From the NCBI GenBank assembly GCA_024235415.1, contig JACKML010000009.1:61766-125765 (forward strand): a stretch of 64,000 nt of DNA, in the 5' to 3' direction. Positions 26,390 to 36,038 of the stretch are shown one piece after another. The notes under the pieces were generated by a model. The model saw only the letters and a program-made list of their open reading frames with translations, searched no databases and had not been told where the DNA came from. The translations under genes were made by a program, and so were the position numbers. This DNA comes from Chromatiaceae bacterium (lineage in GTDB: Bacteria; Pseudomonadota; Gammaproteobacteria; Chromatiales; Chromatiaceae). The first letter of the stretch is position 1. Every line of letters starts with the position of its first letter.

Positions 26390-28553
26390 ACTCCCCTATC
26401 CACTGGCCATGCTTCAGCGTGGCGAATCTCACGATCCGTTTGGCCTGCTCGGCCGTCATCAGGACGGCGGGCAAACCCTGGTGCGCGCATTCATGCCGAG
26501 CGCCGAGGAGGTCGAGTTGGACGGTGTCGGACCGATGGAGCGCGTGCCCAACACCGACATCTTCGAGATCCGTCTCACGTCGCAGCAGGCGGCCACCCTG
26601 CCCGTCCACCACCGCCTGAACTGGGTGGAAAAGGCCGATGGCCAGCGCTGTTCGGTGATTTCGCCGTACAGCTTCGACCTGCTGCTGGCCGATCTCGACC
26701 TGCACCTGTTCAACGAGGGTCGACACCACCACATCTACCGCCTGCTCGGCGCTCATCACATCGAGATCGACGGCATCAGCGGCTGTCGCTTCGCGGTCTG
26801 GGCACCGGCGGTACGGCGTGCCAGTGTGGTCGGTGACTTCAACGGCTGGAACGGACTGCGCCACCCGATGCGCAGCCGTGGCGCCTCAGGGGTCTGGGAG
26901 TTGTTCATCCCCGGGCTGTCGCCGGGCGATCTGTACAAGTTCGAATTCATCAGCCATGCCGGGCACCGGCTGCTCAAGGCCGACCCGTACGGGCAGGCAA
27001 TGACCCTGCGCCCGGACACGGCGTCGCGTGCGGTCGGCGCAAGCACTTTCGAATGGCAGGATGGTGAATGGCTGGCGCAACGTGCGCATTGGCGCTGGGC
27101 GAACGAGCCACTGAGCATCTACGAGGTGCACCCGGGTTCCTGGCGGCACGCGACCGGCGGCGGTTTTCTCAACTTCCGCGAACTTGCCGACCAGCTTATT
27201 CCCTATGTGACGGACCTCGGTTATACCCATATCGAGCTGCTGCCGGTGATGGAGCACCCGCTGGACGAGTCCTGGGGTTACCAGGTCTCCGGGTATTTTG
27301 CGCCGAGTGCGCGCTTTGGCTCGCCGGACGACCTGCGTTACCTGATCGACCGCTGCCATGCGGCAGGTATCGGCGTCATCCTCGACTGGGTACCGGGACA
27401 CTTCCCCAAGGACGACTTTGCCCTCGCGCGCTTCACCGGGGATGCGGTCTATGAGCACGCTGACCCGCGCATCGGCGAACACCGCGAATGGGGCACACTG
27501 ATCTTCAACTATGGGCGGCGCGAAGTCGGCAACTTCCTGTTGGCGAATGCGGTGTACTGGCTGGAGGAATTTCACGTCGACGGTCTGCGTGTCGATGCCG
27601 TGGCATCGATGCTGTATCTCGACTACTCGCGAAACGACGGTGAGTGGCTGCCGAACCAATACGGCGGACGCGAGAACATAGAGGCGATCGAGTTCCTGCG
27701 CCACGTCAATGCGGTGTTGCACGCGCGCTTCCCGGGTGCACTCACCATCGCCGAGGAGTCCACGGCGTGGCCCATGGTATCGCGGCCCAACTGGATGGGC
27801 GGGCTTGGCTTCAGCATGAAGTGGAACATGGGCTGGATGAACGACACACTGTCGTATATCGAACTCGACCCGGTGCACCGCCGCTATCACCACGACAAGC
27901 TGACATTCAGCCAGATGTACGCCTATACCGAAAACTTCGTGCTGCCGCTGTCGCACGACGAGGTTGTGCACATGAAGCACAGCCTGCTCGACAAGATGCC
28001 AAACGATGCCTGGCAGAAGTTCGCCAACCTGCGCCTGCTGTTCGCGTGGCAGTACGCCCATCCGGGCAAGAAGCTGCTGTTCATGGGCGGTGAACTGGCG
28101 CAATGGCACGAGTGGCGGCAGAGTGAGGCACTCGATTGGCCGTTGCTGCAACAGGACAGCCATCGCGGCATCCATGACCTGGTGTGCGACCTGAACCGCC
28201 TGTATCGCTCACAACCCGCCCTGCACCGGCACGACTTCGATCAACAAGGCTTCGAATGGATCGACTGTCACGACAGTGACCGCTCGATTCTGTCCCTGAT
28301 CCGCCATGGTGACGGGCAGTCCGTGGTCTGCCTGTTCAACTTCACCCCGGTACCGCGCGAAGGCTACCGCATTGGCCTGCCGGCAGCCGGCTCCTACCGG
28401 GAAATTCTGAACACGGATGCCGCGGTATATGGCGGCAGCAACCTGGGCAATGCGGGCATGGTCGCGGCCACCGCAGATCCATGGCGCGACCGTCCGTGCT
28501 CCGCCCTGGTCGACCTCCCTCCCCTTGGGGCCGTATTCCTGCAACGCGAATAA
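26379..28553 (+). CDS. glgB: 1,4-alpha-glucan branching enzyme
   Basis: 724 residues, GH13. It adds alpha-1,6 branches to glycogen. An extra N-terminal beta domain (SHDPFGLLGRHQDGGQTLV) precedes the CBM48 module (CRFAVWAPAVRRASVVGDFN). The catalytic barrel shows ILDWVPGHFPKDDFA, the nucleophile in GLRVDAVASMLYLDYSR, the Glu in LTIAEESTAWPMV, and LSHDEVVHMKHSLL. The two-module N-terminus is the long bacterial form. GGGAGG precedes the ATG closely. Confidence 0.96.
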   Translation: MPAKLPYPLAMLQRGESHDPFGLLGRHQDGGQTLVRAFMPSAEEVELDGVGPMERVPNTDIFEIRLTSQQAATLPVHHRLNWVEKADGQRCSVISPYSFDLLLADLDLHLFNEGRHHHIYRLLGAHHIEIDGISGCRFAVWAPAVRRASVVGDFNGWNGLRHPMRSRGASGVWELFIPGLSPGDLYKFEFISHAGHRLLKADPYGQAMTLRPDTASRAVGASTFEWQDGEWLAQRAHWRWANEPLSIYEVHPGSWRHATGGGFLNFRELADQLIPYVTDLGYTHIELLPVMEHPLDESWGYQVSGYFAPSARFGSPDDLRYLIDRCHAAGIGVILDWVPGHFPKDDFALARFTGDAVYEHADPRIGEHREWGTLIFNYGRREVGNFLLANAVYWLEEFHVDGLRVDAVASMLYLDYSRNDGEWLPNQYGGRENIEAIEFLRHVNAVLHARFPGALTIAEESTAWPMVSRPNWMGGLGFSMKWNMGWMNDTLSYIELDPVHRRYHHDKLTFSQMYAYTENFVLPLSHDEVVHMKHSLLDKMPNDAWQKFANLRLLFAWQYAHPGKKLLFMGGELAQWHEWRQSEALDWPLLQQDSHRGIHDLVCDLNRLYRSQPALHRHDFDQQGFEWIDCHDSDRSILSLIRHGDGQSVVCLFNFTPVPREGYRIGLPAAGSYREILNTDAAVYGGSNLGNAGMVAATADPWRDRPCSALVDLPPLGAVFLQRE

Positions 28554-28558
28554 CAGCG

Positions 28559-30013
28559 ATGAACGTAGTCTTCTGTGCCAGTGAGGCCTTTCCACTGATC
28601 AAGACCGGCGGTCTGGGTGATGTCGCCTATAGCCTGCCCAACGCGCTGGTCGGGCTCGGCGTGGACGTGCGCCTGGTGATACCCGCCTACCGCGCTGTGC
28701 TCGGCGGCGTCGAACAATTGCGGGTACTTGGCTGGCTCAAGCTGTCCGGCGGCCGTGAGGTGCGGGTGTTTCAGGCAACGCACCCACAGGTCGCGGCGCC
28801 GCTGTGGCTGATCGATATCCCGGAACACTTCGATCGGCCGGGTGATCCCTACACGGACGCCACCGGCAAGGACTGGCATGACAATCCGGCACGGTTCACG
28901 CTGTTCAGCGAGGCGGTGTCGCGCCTGGCAACGGACGACCTGGGCCTGGGCTGGCGTGCCGACGTGGTGCACGCCAACGATTGGCAGACTGGATTGGTAC
29001 CGGCGTTCCTGTCACTGCAGGCAAATGCCCCGCGTTCACTGTTCACGGTGCACAACCTTGCCTATGACTGCCAGTTCGACTTTGGCACCTTTCACAGCAT
29101 GCACCTTCCGGGGCACTGGTGGTCGGTGGATGGTGGCGAATACTATGGCCGACTTTCCATGCTCAAGACCGGCCTGGTGTTCAGCGACCTGATCACCACC
29201 GTCAGTGCGCGCTATGCACAGGAGATCCGCAGCGCGGAATTCGGTTACGGCTATGCCAGCATCCTCGAGGCAAATGCGGCCAAGCTCGTGGGCATACTCA
29301 ACGGCATTGACGACGAGATCTGGAATCCGCAGACCGACCGCCACCTGGCACACCGCTACCATGTCGATGGCAAGATACGAGCCGCCAAGCGTGCCAATCG
29401 GCAGGCGCTGCTGAAGGCCTTCGATGCCCCCGCTGTGGCACTGCAGGCGGAGGGGCCACTGGTCGGCAATGTCGGCCGACTTGTGCACCAGAAAGGCATC
29501 GACCTGCTGCTTGAGGCAATTCCGCCGCTGCTCGACACCACCGACGCGCTGTTTGTGATCATCGGTTCGGGAGAGGTGGCTCTGGAACGCCAGCTCAGGG
29601 GCCTGGCCCAGGCGCATCCGGAGCGCGTGTTCTGTTACATCGGTTACTCCGAGACCCTCGCCCACCAACTCGAGGCCGGGTGCGATATCTTTGCCATGCC
29701 GTCACGTTACGAGCCTTGCGGACTCAACCAGATGTACAGTCTGCGTTACGGTACGCCGCCGGTCGTGCGCGAAACCGGTGGTCTGGCTGACACGGTGGTG
29801 GACGCGACACCACGCAGCATCGCGCGCGGCGAGGCGAACGGTTTCGTATTCAGCGACCCAAGCACGCCTGCACTGACGCAGGCGCTGCAGCGTGCATTTG
29901 AACTCTACCGCCAGCCCAAGCAATGGATGAAACTGGTGAAACAAGGTATGCGTACGGATTTCAGCTGGAGGCACAGTGCCGAAGCTTATCTGTCGCTGTA
30001 CCGCGCGGATTGA
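28559..30013 (+). CDS. glgA: Glycogen synthase (ADP-glucose)
   Basis: 484 residues, GT5. It adds glucose from ADP-glucose to the glycogen chain. The ADP-glucose motif is LIKTGGLGDVAYSLPNAL near the N-terminus; VVHANDWQTGLVPAFL and the C-terminal MPSRYEPCGLNQMYSLRYGT with GGLADTVVDA follow. It starts 5 bp after glgB; the ATG at 28559 begins the fold (MNVVFCASEAFPL). Confidence 0.96.
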   Translation: MNVVFCASEAFPLIKTGGLGDVAYSLPNALVGLGVDVRLVIPAYRAVLGGVEQLRVLGWLKLSGGREVRVFQATHPQVAAPLWLIDIPEHFDRPGDPYTDATGKDWHDNPARFTLFSEAVSRLATDDLGLGWRADVVHANDWQTGLVPAFLSLQANAPRSLFTVHNLAYDCQFDFGTFHSMHLPGHWWSVDGGEYYGRLSMLKTGLVFSDLITTVSARYAQEIRSAEFGYGYASILEANAAKLVGILNGIDDEIWNPQTDRHLAHRYHVDGKIRAAKRANRQALLKAFDAPAVALQAEGPLVGNVGRLVHQKGIDLLLEAIPPLLDTTDALFVIIGSGEVALERQLRGLAQAHPERVFCYIGYSETLAHQLEAGCDIFAMPSRYEPCGLNQMYSLRYGTPPVVRETGGLADTVVDATPRSIARGEANGFVFSDPSTPALTQALQRAFELYRQPKQWMKLVKQGMRTDFSWRHSAEAYLSLYRAD

Positions 30014-30032
30014 CGAGTAGGAGGTAACTCTC

Positions 30033-32516
30033 GTGGCCGAACAAGATACGACCGAAGCCTGCGTACTGCCCAACATGCCGGCATTGCCATCTGACGCTCA
30101 ATCCATCAGCAAGGACATGAGCCGGTACCTCGAATATCATCTCGGCCGTTTCCTCGGCTGCGATCGCTTCTATCTGTATGAAGCCCTGACCTACACGGTC
30201 CGCGACCGCATCATGAGCGACTGGCGCAACACCTGGTGCAAGCACCGCCGCGACGGTGTGCGTCGGGCGCATTACCTGTCACTCGAGTTCCTGATTGGCC
30301 GATCACTGGGCAACCATCTGCTCAATCTCGAGCTCGAGGAACCGGTCAATACCGCATTGCAGGATTTCGCGATATCACTTGAAGAGATCCGCGACACCGA
30401 GCCGGATGCCGGCCTTGGCAATGGTGGCCTGGGGCGGCTGGCAGCCTGTTTTCTCGACAGCTGCGCCACGCTCGGCCTGCCGGTCACGGGCTATGGCCTA
30501 CGCTACCACTTCGGCATGTTCCACCAGCACATCGAGAATGGTTACCAGGTCGAGGACCCGGACCAATGGATGCGTGACGGTCACCCCTGGGAAGTCGAAC
30601 GTCCTGAATATACACAGACCGTCCGCTTCGGCGGCAAGACCGAGCACTTCGCCGATCAGCAGGGCAAACCGCACACACGCTGGGTCGACACCTGCGACGT
30701 CCTCGCGGTGCCATACGACGTCCCGGTCTCCGGTTATCGCAATCAAATGGTCAACACCCTGCGGTTGTGGTCGGCATCCGCCACCGATGAGTTCAACCTC
30801 CTGGAATTCAACGCCGGTGACTACGCCGATTCGGTGGCGAGCAAGAATCAGGCGGAAAACATCACCATGGTGCTGTATCCAAACGATTCAAACGAGAACG
30901 GCAAGGCACTGCGTCTGCGCCAGCAGTATTTTCTGACCTCGGCCAGTCTGCAGGACGTGTTTCGCCAGTGGGGTGACAAGCCGCTGGGCGATTTCTCCAA
31001 ATACAACGTGTTTCAGCTCAATGACACGCACCCGAGCATCGCCGTGGCGGAGATGATGCGCATCCTGCTCGACGACCCCGACAAGCGACTGGAATGGAAC
31101 GAGGCCTGGGAGATCACACGCAACTGCATGGCCTACACCAACCACACGTTGCTGCCGGAAGCCCTTGAGCGCTGGCCGGTGCGCCTGTTTGCCCAGCTGC
31201 TGCCGCGCCTGCTCGAAATAATCTACGAGATCAATGCACGGTTCCTGTGCACAGTTCGCCAACGCTGGCCCGGCGACAATGACCGTGTACGCCGGATGTC
31301 ACTGATCGAGGAAGGCCCGGAGCCACAGGTGCGTATGGCCTGGCTCGCCATCGTCGGCAGCTTCTCTGTCAACGGTGTCGCGGCGCTGCACTCGGACCTC
31401 TTGATCCACGGCCTGTTCAAGGACTTCCATGACCTCTGGCCAGAGAAGTTCAACAACAAGACCAACGGCGTCACCCCACGCCGCTGGCTGGCCATGGCCA
31501 ACCCGGCACTGGCTGAGCTGCTGACCGAAAAACTCGGTGACGGCTGGCAGGCCGACCTCGGCCGCCTGTCAGACATGCGGCCGCTGGCAGAAAACGGTGA
31601 CAAGGCGTTCATGCAGCGCTGGCAGGAGATCCGGCGTCACAACAAGCAACGCCTGGCCGACATCGTGCTTGAGCGCACGGGCATCCAGTTCGATCCGTCT
31701 GCGCTGTTCGACATCCAGGTCAAGCGAATCCACGAGTACAAGCGCCAGCTGCTCAACGTTCTGCATGTCATTCACCTGTACAACCGGATCCGCCATGGTG
31801 ACACGGAGAACTGGGTCAATCGCTGCATCCTGATCGGCGGCAAGGCCGCACCGGGATACCAGCGGGCCAAGGAGATCATCAAGCTGATCAACAATGTCGC
31901 GGCCGTGATCAACCACGATCCGGCAGTCGGTGATCGGCTCAAGCTGGTGTTTCTGCCAAACTACGGCGTGACCAAGATGATGCATATCTGCCCCGCCGCA
32001 GACCTGTCGGAGCAGATATCGACGGCGGGCAAGGAGGCCTCGGGGACCGGCAACATGAAGTTCATGATGAACGGTTCGATCACCATCGGGACCTATGACG
32101 GTGCCAACATCGAGATCATGGAGGCGGTCGGCGCAGAGAACTTCTTCCTGTTTGGCCTCAGGGCAGACGAGGTCAGGGACCTGCGCAATCATTACAACCC
32201 ACAGCGCTATATCGATAACGACAATGACCTCGCGCAGGTGATGGGCCTGCTCGAGAGCGATCACTTCAGTGCCGTTGAGCCCGGTCTTTTCCGCGGCATC
32301 ATCGACGGCATCAAGAGCCCACACGATCCATGGATGACGCTTGCCGACTTCCGCAGCTACGTCGAGGCGCAACATCGCGCCGAACTGGCGTGGCAGGATC
32401 AGGAGGCCTGGACACGCATGAGTATCCGCAACTGTGCTGCCAGTGGAGGCTTCTCCACCGACCGCACGATCGCCGAATACAATCGCGACATCTGGCGTCT
32501 CAAGTCGTTCAAGTGA
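30033..32516 (+). CDS. glgP: Glycogen phosphorylase
   Basis: 827 residues, GT35. It releases glucose 1-phosphate from glycogen with phosphate. The pyridoxal-phosphate lysine lies in EASGTGNMKFMMNGSITIG; other landmarks are LSLEFLIGRSLGNHLLNLEL, GNGGLGRLAACFLDS and KTNGVTPRRWLA. The start is GTG at 30033 behind AGGAGGT, a perfect ribosome site. It is the last gene of the block, 20 bp from the stop of the convergent ChaN-like gene; I see no clear terminator between them. Confidence 0.97.
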   Translation: MAEQDTTEACVLPNMPALPSDAQSISKDMSRYLEYHLGRFLGCDRFYLYEALTYTVRDRIMSDWRNTWCKHRRDGVRRAHYLSLEFLIGRSLGNHLLNLELEEPVNTALQDFAISLEEIRDTEPDAGLGNGGLGRLAACFLDSCATLGLPVTGYGLRYHFGMFHQHIENGYQVEDPDQWMRDGHPWEVERPEYTQTVRFGGKTEHFADQQGKPHTRWVDTCDVLAVPYDVPVSGYRNQMVNTLRLWSASATDEFNLLEFNAGDYADSVASKNQAENITMVLYPNDSNENGKALRLRQQYFLTSASLQDVFRQWGDKPLGDFSKYNVFQLNDTHPSIAVAEMMRILLDDPDKRLEWNEAWEITRNCMAYTNHTLLPEALERWPVRLFAQLLPRLLEIIYEINARFLCTVRQRWPGDNDRVRRMSLIEEGPEPQVRMAWLAIVGSFSVNGVAALHSDLLIHGLFKDFHDLWPEKFNNKTNGVTPRRWLAMANPALAELLTEKLGDGWQADLGRLSDMRPLAENGDKAFMQRWQEIRRHNKQRLADIVLERTGIQFDPSALFDIQVKRIHEYKRQLLNVLHVIHLYNRIRHGDTENWVNRCILIGGKAAPGYQRAKEIIKLINNVAAVINHDPAVGDRLKLVFLPNYGVTKMMHICPAADLSEQISTAGKEASGTGNMKFMMNGSITIGTYDGANIEIMEAVGAENFFLFGLRADEVRDLRNHYNPQRYIDNDNDLAQVMGLLESDHFSAVEPGLFRGIIDGIKSPHDPWMTLADFRSYVEAQHRAELAWQDQEAWTRMSIRNCAASGGFSTDRTIAEYNRDIWRLKSFK

Positions 32517-32536
32517 ACGCGTTCAGGCAGGCGGAT

Positions 32537-33712
32537 TCAGTGCGGTGACTCGCCGGCGAGTTTGAAGCGCGCGCTGCGTGTCTCGGGGCCGAGCAGCACA
32601 CGCTGATGTGAATACGTCAACTCGATCTCGTCACCCGGCCGCTTGTCGATGGTCTGGATCTTGACGTCAGCAAAATGGCGAATGGGCTGGCCGTCGATAC
32701 TGACGATAAGGTCGCCCTCACTGATGCCTGCCTGCTGGGCCGGGCTGTCATGCCCGAATCCTTTGACGAACACACCGTCTTCACGTTCGTCCAGGAATAC
32801 GCCCATCAACCCGGCAGGTGGCAGGTTTTCATCATTTGCCAGCACCAGGTAATCGGCCGCGTTTGACAGCGTCGACGACGGGCTGAAGGTGACGATGGTC
32901 TTGCCACGGATGCCGGTACGTCGGGTCACACGCGCAGGGATACCGCTGCGCGTGCTGACGTGGCCCTTGCCCGCCAACACCAGGATACGCCCCGCCGGCT
33001 TCTGCTGCAGATAAGCGGCAACCCGCTGCGCCATGCTCTCGTCCCAGGTCAGCTGCACCTCGAGAAAGCGCTGGAACTGCGCATCCTCGGATTGGTGCAG
33101 ATCAAAAATTTCACGCAGCATTGCCTCGTAGACCTTGTCGCTGAAGTCGTATTCGTCCGGCAACGCCTCGCGCAATTCATCGGAGAGGCCATTGATTCCG
33201 ACCCGTCGGATCTCCGAGGTCAGTTCCTGATCGGCGTTGAGCGCAATGATTGGAATACCGTTTTCCTTGGCGAAGCGCACGATCGGCCGGTACAGGCGAT
33301 AATCGAACCGCCAACGCTCGTAATACTCCGTGTCGCGCAGAAACTCAGCCTCGCTGATCCTGTCCGCCAGGTAGTCATCGAGGGCCGGCTGGAAGCGCGC
33401 CTGGAACCATTCCACGCCGATGGCGAGGTTCCCCGCATCCGCCGCCATCGCGCGCAGGACATCAAGTTGCAGCAGATGGTCGCCGTAGGCCGTGTGGGTC
33501 TCACCGACATAGACCAGGCGCTCGTCTCGCAGCGTCGCCATCAGTTCCGGCAGGGTTGCGGATTTCGCCGGTTCGACAACAATAGGTGTCGCTGCCGCGG
33601 TGCGTTCGCCGGCCACTACTTCCACCGTTGTGAGTACCGCCATGACAAGTCCGTTTGCAATCAAGACCAGCATTACCCGGGCGACGGTTTCGATACTTTG
33701 CCTGTATTTCAC
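32537..33712 (-). CDS. ChaN-like (haem-binding uptake, Tiki superfamily) protein with C-terminal PDZ domain
   Basis: 391 residues. After a basic head and hydrophobic segment (MKYRQSIETVARVMLVLIAN...) the ChaN domain runs through LVYVGETHTAYGDHLLQLDV, AIGVEWFQARFQPALDDYL and ILVLAGKGHVSTRSGIP, the conserved H/E pattern of the haem-binding ChaN family. A PDZ domain closes the protein (FGHDSPAQQAGISEGDLIVS). There is no lipobox cysteine, so it is anchored or periplasmic rather than a lipoprotein. The GTG at 33712 has AAGGGG 8 nt upstream and gives the only plausible signal sequence; it makes the 5' end overlap the divergent peptidase gene. Confidence 0.82.
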   Translation of the reverse strand: MKYRQSIETVARVMLVLIANGLVMAVLTTVEVVAGERTAAATPIVVEPAKSATLPELMATLRDERLVYVGETHTAYGDHLLQLDVLRAMAADAGNLAIGVEWFQARFQPALDDYLADRISEAEFLRDTEYYERWRFDYRLYRPIVRFAKENGIPIIALNADQELTSEIRRVGINGLSDELREALPDEYDFSDKVYEAMLREIFDLHQSEDAQFQRFLEVQLTWDESMAQRVAAYLQQKPAGRILVLAGKGHVSTRSGIPARVTRRTGIRGKTIVTFSPSSTLSNAADYLVLANDENLPPAGLMGVFLDEREDGVFVKGFGHDSPAQQAGISEGDLIVSIDGQPIRHFADVKIQTIDKRPGDEIELTYSHQRVLLGPETRSARFKLAGESPH

Positions 33713-35747
33713 GCTCTTACCCCTTGGCGCATCGGCAACCGGCCTCGCGCATGACATGTCCGTTTCAGTGCTGGCAGAATCCGGCGAAATCGTGGTTGAA
33801 GACACCGTCCGTGTAGACCGCAAGCAAACCGTTTTCGAGTTCGTTTTGAACGCAGGCTATGTGGTGCGCGCCGAAAACGGCACGCTGCACACCATCGCCA
33901 CATCTGAAGATGGCCTGCGCACAGCCTATCGCGTCACCCTGCAGACCGCCACGGATGTCCTGAAGTTGCATTACCGGGGAAAACCCAGGTTTTCCGAACG
34001 GACCTCGCTGGGCGGGATGCCGCAGGGCATTGTGTCGGGCGACGGCGTCTACCTCGACGCCTCGTCATCCTGGTATCCGTTGTTCGGCATCGACTTCGAT
34101 GCGCTGAACATGGCGGTGAAACTACCAGACGGCTGGCAAAGCGTCAGCATCGGCAGGCGCACCGAGGATGCCGGCCGCGTGTCCTGGTCAACGGACCGCC
34201 CGCACGACGACCTGTACCTGATCGCCGGCCGATTCATCCGCCACGCACGACAGCACGGGGACATCGAGCTGTCGGTGTGGCTGCTCGAAGACGACCCGGT
34301 GCTGGCAGAGCGCTACCTCGCATTGATGGGTGACTACATCGATCACTACAGCAGGCTGATCGGTGATTATCCGTATGCCAAGTTCGCGGTCGTCGAGAAC
34401 CACTGGCAGACCGGCTTCGGCATGCCGTCGTTCACGCTGCTTGGCTCGCAGGTACTGCGTCTGCCGTTCATCCCCTATACATCACTGCCGCACGAGATCC
34501 TGCACAACTGGTGGGGCAACGGCGTATGGGTGGACTACGGCAGCGGCAACTGGAGCGAAGGCCTGACCGCCTACCTGGCGGATCACTGGATGCAGGAGCG
34601 CCAGGGCAAGGCAGAGCAGTACCGGCTCAAGGCCCTGCAACGCTACAGCAACTTCGCGGCCGCAGGTCATGACCTGCCACTCCTCGCCTTCACCAGCCGA
34701 CACAATGACGCGAGCCAGTCGATCGGCTACAGCAAATCACTGATGGTTTTCCATATGCTGAGAAACGAGCTCGGTGACACGGCCTTCATCGAAGGCCTGC
34801 GGCGCCTGTGGCAGGAGCGGCGTTTCAGCCGCGTCGGCTTCGAGCAGGCCCTGCGCACCATCATCGGCAGTGACGAACGACTGGCAACACGCTATCTCGC
34901 CTGGCTGCAACGCACCGGTGCGCCCCGGCTGCGCGTTGAAGCAGTGGAATCGCAACCGCAGGCCGATGGCTATCACCTCTCCATCACCATCAGTCAGGAG
35001 CAGGACGCCCCCTTCGACCTCGTGCTGCCGATCGCGGTCACCCTGGAGGGGCAACCGCTTGCCGAGGTGCTCCAGGCGCGCGTCAAACTCGCACAACAGA
35101 CCCTCGAATTCGATCTGCCACATCGGCCGCTGCGTGTCGACATCGACCCCGCCTACGATGTGCTGCGCCTGCTGGACGCGAGTGAGCAGCCGCCGGCCCT
35201 GAACCGCCTTTTCGGCGGCACCGCCTGGCTGGTGTTACCCGGTGCAGCGCCCGCCGGGATCCGCGATGCATGGATGCAAATGGCCAGGCAGTGGCAGACA
35301 CGTTACCCGGGGCTGCGCACCGTCGATGATCGTGAGGCGGCAACGCTCGACCCAAAGGCCGACCGCCTGATACTCGGCTGGGACAACACGGCGTTGACCG
35401 ACGCGAACGCGCTGTTCGCACGCGACGACCAGGCGCTGAAAAGCCGCGAGGCCGACATCGACGGCGAAAGCTTCGCTGCCGACACCAGCAGCATCGTTTT
35501 GGTAAGCAGCAGCCGTGACGGCGTGACCACCGGGTTCATCGGCGCGGATACACCCGACGCGATCGCCATGCTGACACGCAAGCTGCCGCATTACGGCAGT
35601 TACGGAAGACTGGTATTCGACAACGCCTCGGGCATAGCCAAGGTGAAAGACGCGCTGACACCCACGCACCCGGCACTGAGCCGGCAACTCGGCACGACGC
35701 CGACACCATTGCGCCTGCCGCCGAGAGGCGAGATGTCGGCGGACTGA
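33642..35747 (+). CDS. M1-like gluzincin peptidase, secreted
   Basis: 701 residues with a signal peptide (MTSPFAIKTSITRATVSILC..., cleavage near GASA-TG). The zinc motif is HEILHNWWGNGV followed at the usual distance by Glu in NWSEGLTAYLADHW (around 34491-34570). The exopeptidase GxMEN motif is replaced by GFGMPSFT, so aminopeptidase activity is doubtful. A helical domain follows, then a C-terminal region (from about residue 470) without clear similarity. It is divergent from the ChaN-like gene, with the two coding regions overlapping by 71 bp, and convergent with feoC. Confidence 0.83.
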   Translation: MTSPFAIKTSITRATVSILCLYFTLLPLGASATGLAHDMSVSVLAESGEIVVEDTVRVDRKQTVFEFVLNAGYVVRAENGTLHTIATSEDGLRTAYRVTLQTATDVLKLHYRGKPRFSERTSLGGMPQGIVSGDGVYLDASSSWYPLFGIDFDALNMAVKLPDGWQSVSIGRRTEDAGRVSWSTDRPHDDLYLIAGRFIRHARQHGDIELSVWLLEDDPVLAERYLALMGDYIDHYSRLIGDYPYAKFAVVENHWQTGFGMPSFTLLGSQVLRLPFIPYTSLPHEILHNWWGNGVWVDYGSGNWSEGLTAYLADHWMQERQGKAEQYRLKALQRYSNFAAAGHDLPLLAFTSRHNDASQSIGYSKSLMVFHMLRNELGDTAFIEGLRRLWQERRFSRVGFEQALRTIIGSDERLATRYLAWLQRTGAPRLRVEAVESQPQADGYHLSITISQEQDAPFDLVLPIAVTLEGQPLAEVLQARVKLAQQTLEFDLPHRPLRVDIDPAYDVLRLLDASEQPPALNRLFGGTAWLVLPGAAPAGIRDAWMQMARQWQTRYPGLRTVDDREAATLDPKADRLILGWDNTALTDANALFARDDQALKSREADIDGESFAADTSSIVLVSSSRDGVTTGFIGADTPDAIAMLTRKLPHYGSYGRLVFDNASGIAKVKDALTPTHPALSRQLGTTPTPLRLPPRGEMSAD

Positions 35748-35762
35748 CACCCGAAGCGCTAT

Positions 35763-36038
35763 CTAACGGTCGCGCGCGATCATCCCGCACTGGGCGACAT
35801 CGATGGACTGCGCCGGCGCGGCACCGTGGGCGTAAAGCTCGGTCGATCCCTGCGCGCATTGCCGGCAACGCGAGCCGCAGCCGCCCTGCGGCTGGTAAGT
35901 GTGCACGAGTCCCTTGCGTTGCAGCGTGTGCAGCATGTTCTTGACCGCATCGGGCGTCGATCCCACCGCTTGCGCAATCTCGGCCAGGCTGGCGACCTCC
36001 CGCTGAGCGAGAAAATCGAGGATGCGTGCGAGGATCAC
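35763..36038 (-). CDS. feoC: FeoC-like regulator
   Basis: 91 residues. A winged-helix N-terminus (ILARILDFLAQREVASLAEI, then GSTPDAVKNMLHTLQRKGLV) is followed by the cysteine cluster CGSRCRQC and a fourth Cys in VAQCG. FeoC proteins bind an iron-sulfur cluster and modulate FeoB. The GTG at 36038 overlaps the feoB stop by 4 bp (GTGA), the arrangement expected for translational coupling; the ATG at 36089 would only add residues encoded inside feoB. Confidence 0.85.
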   Translation of the reverse strand: MILARILDFLAQREVASLAEIAQAVGSTPDAVKNMLHTLQRKGLVHTYQPQGGCGSRCRQCAQGSTELYAHGAAPAQSIDVAQCGMIARDR

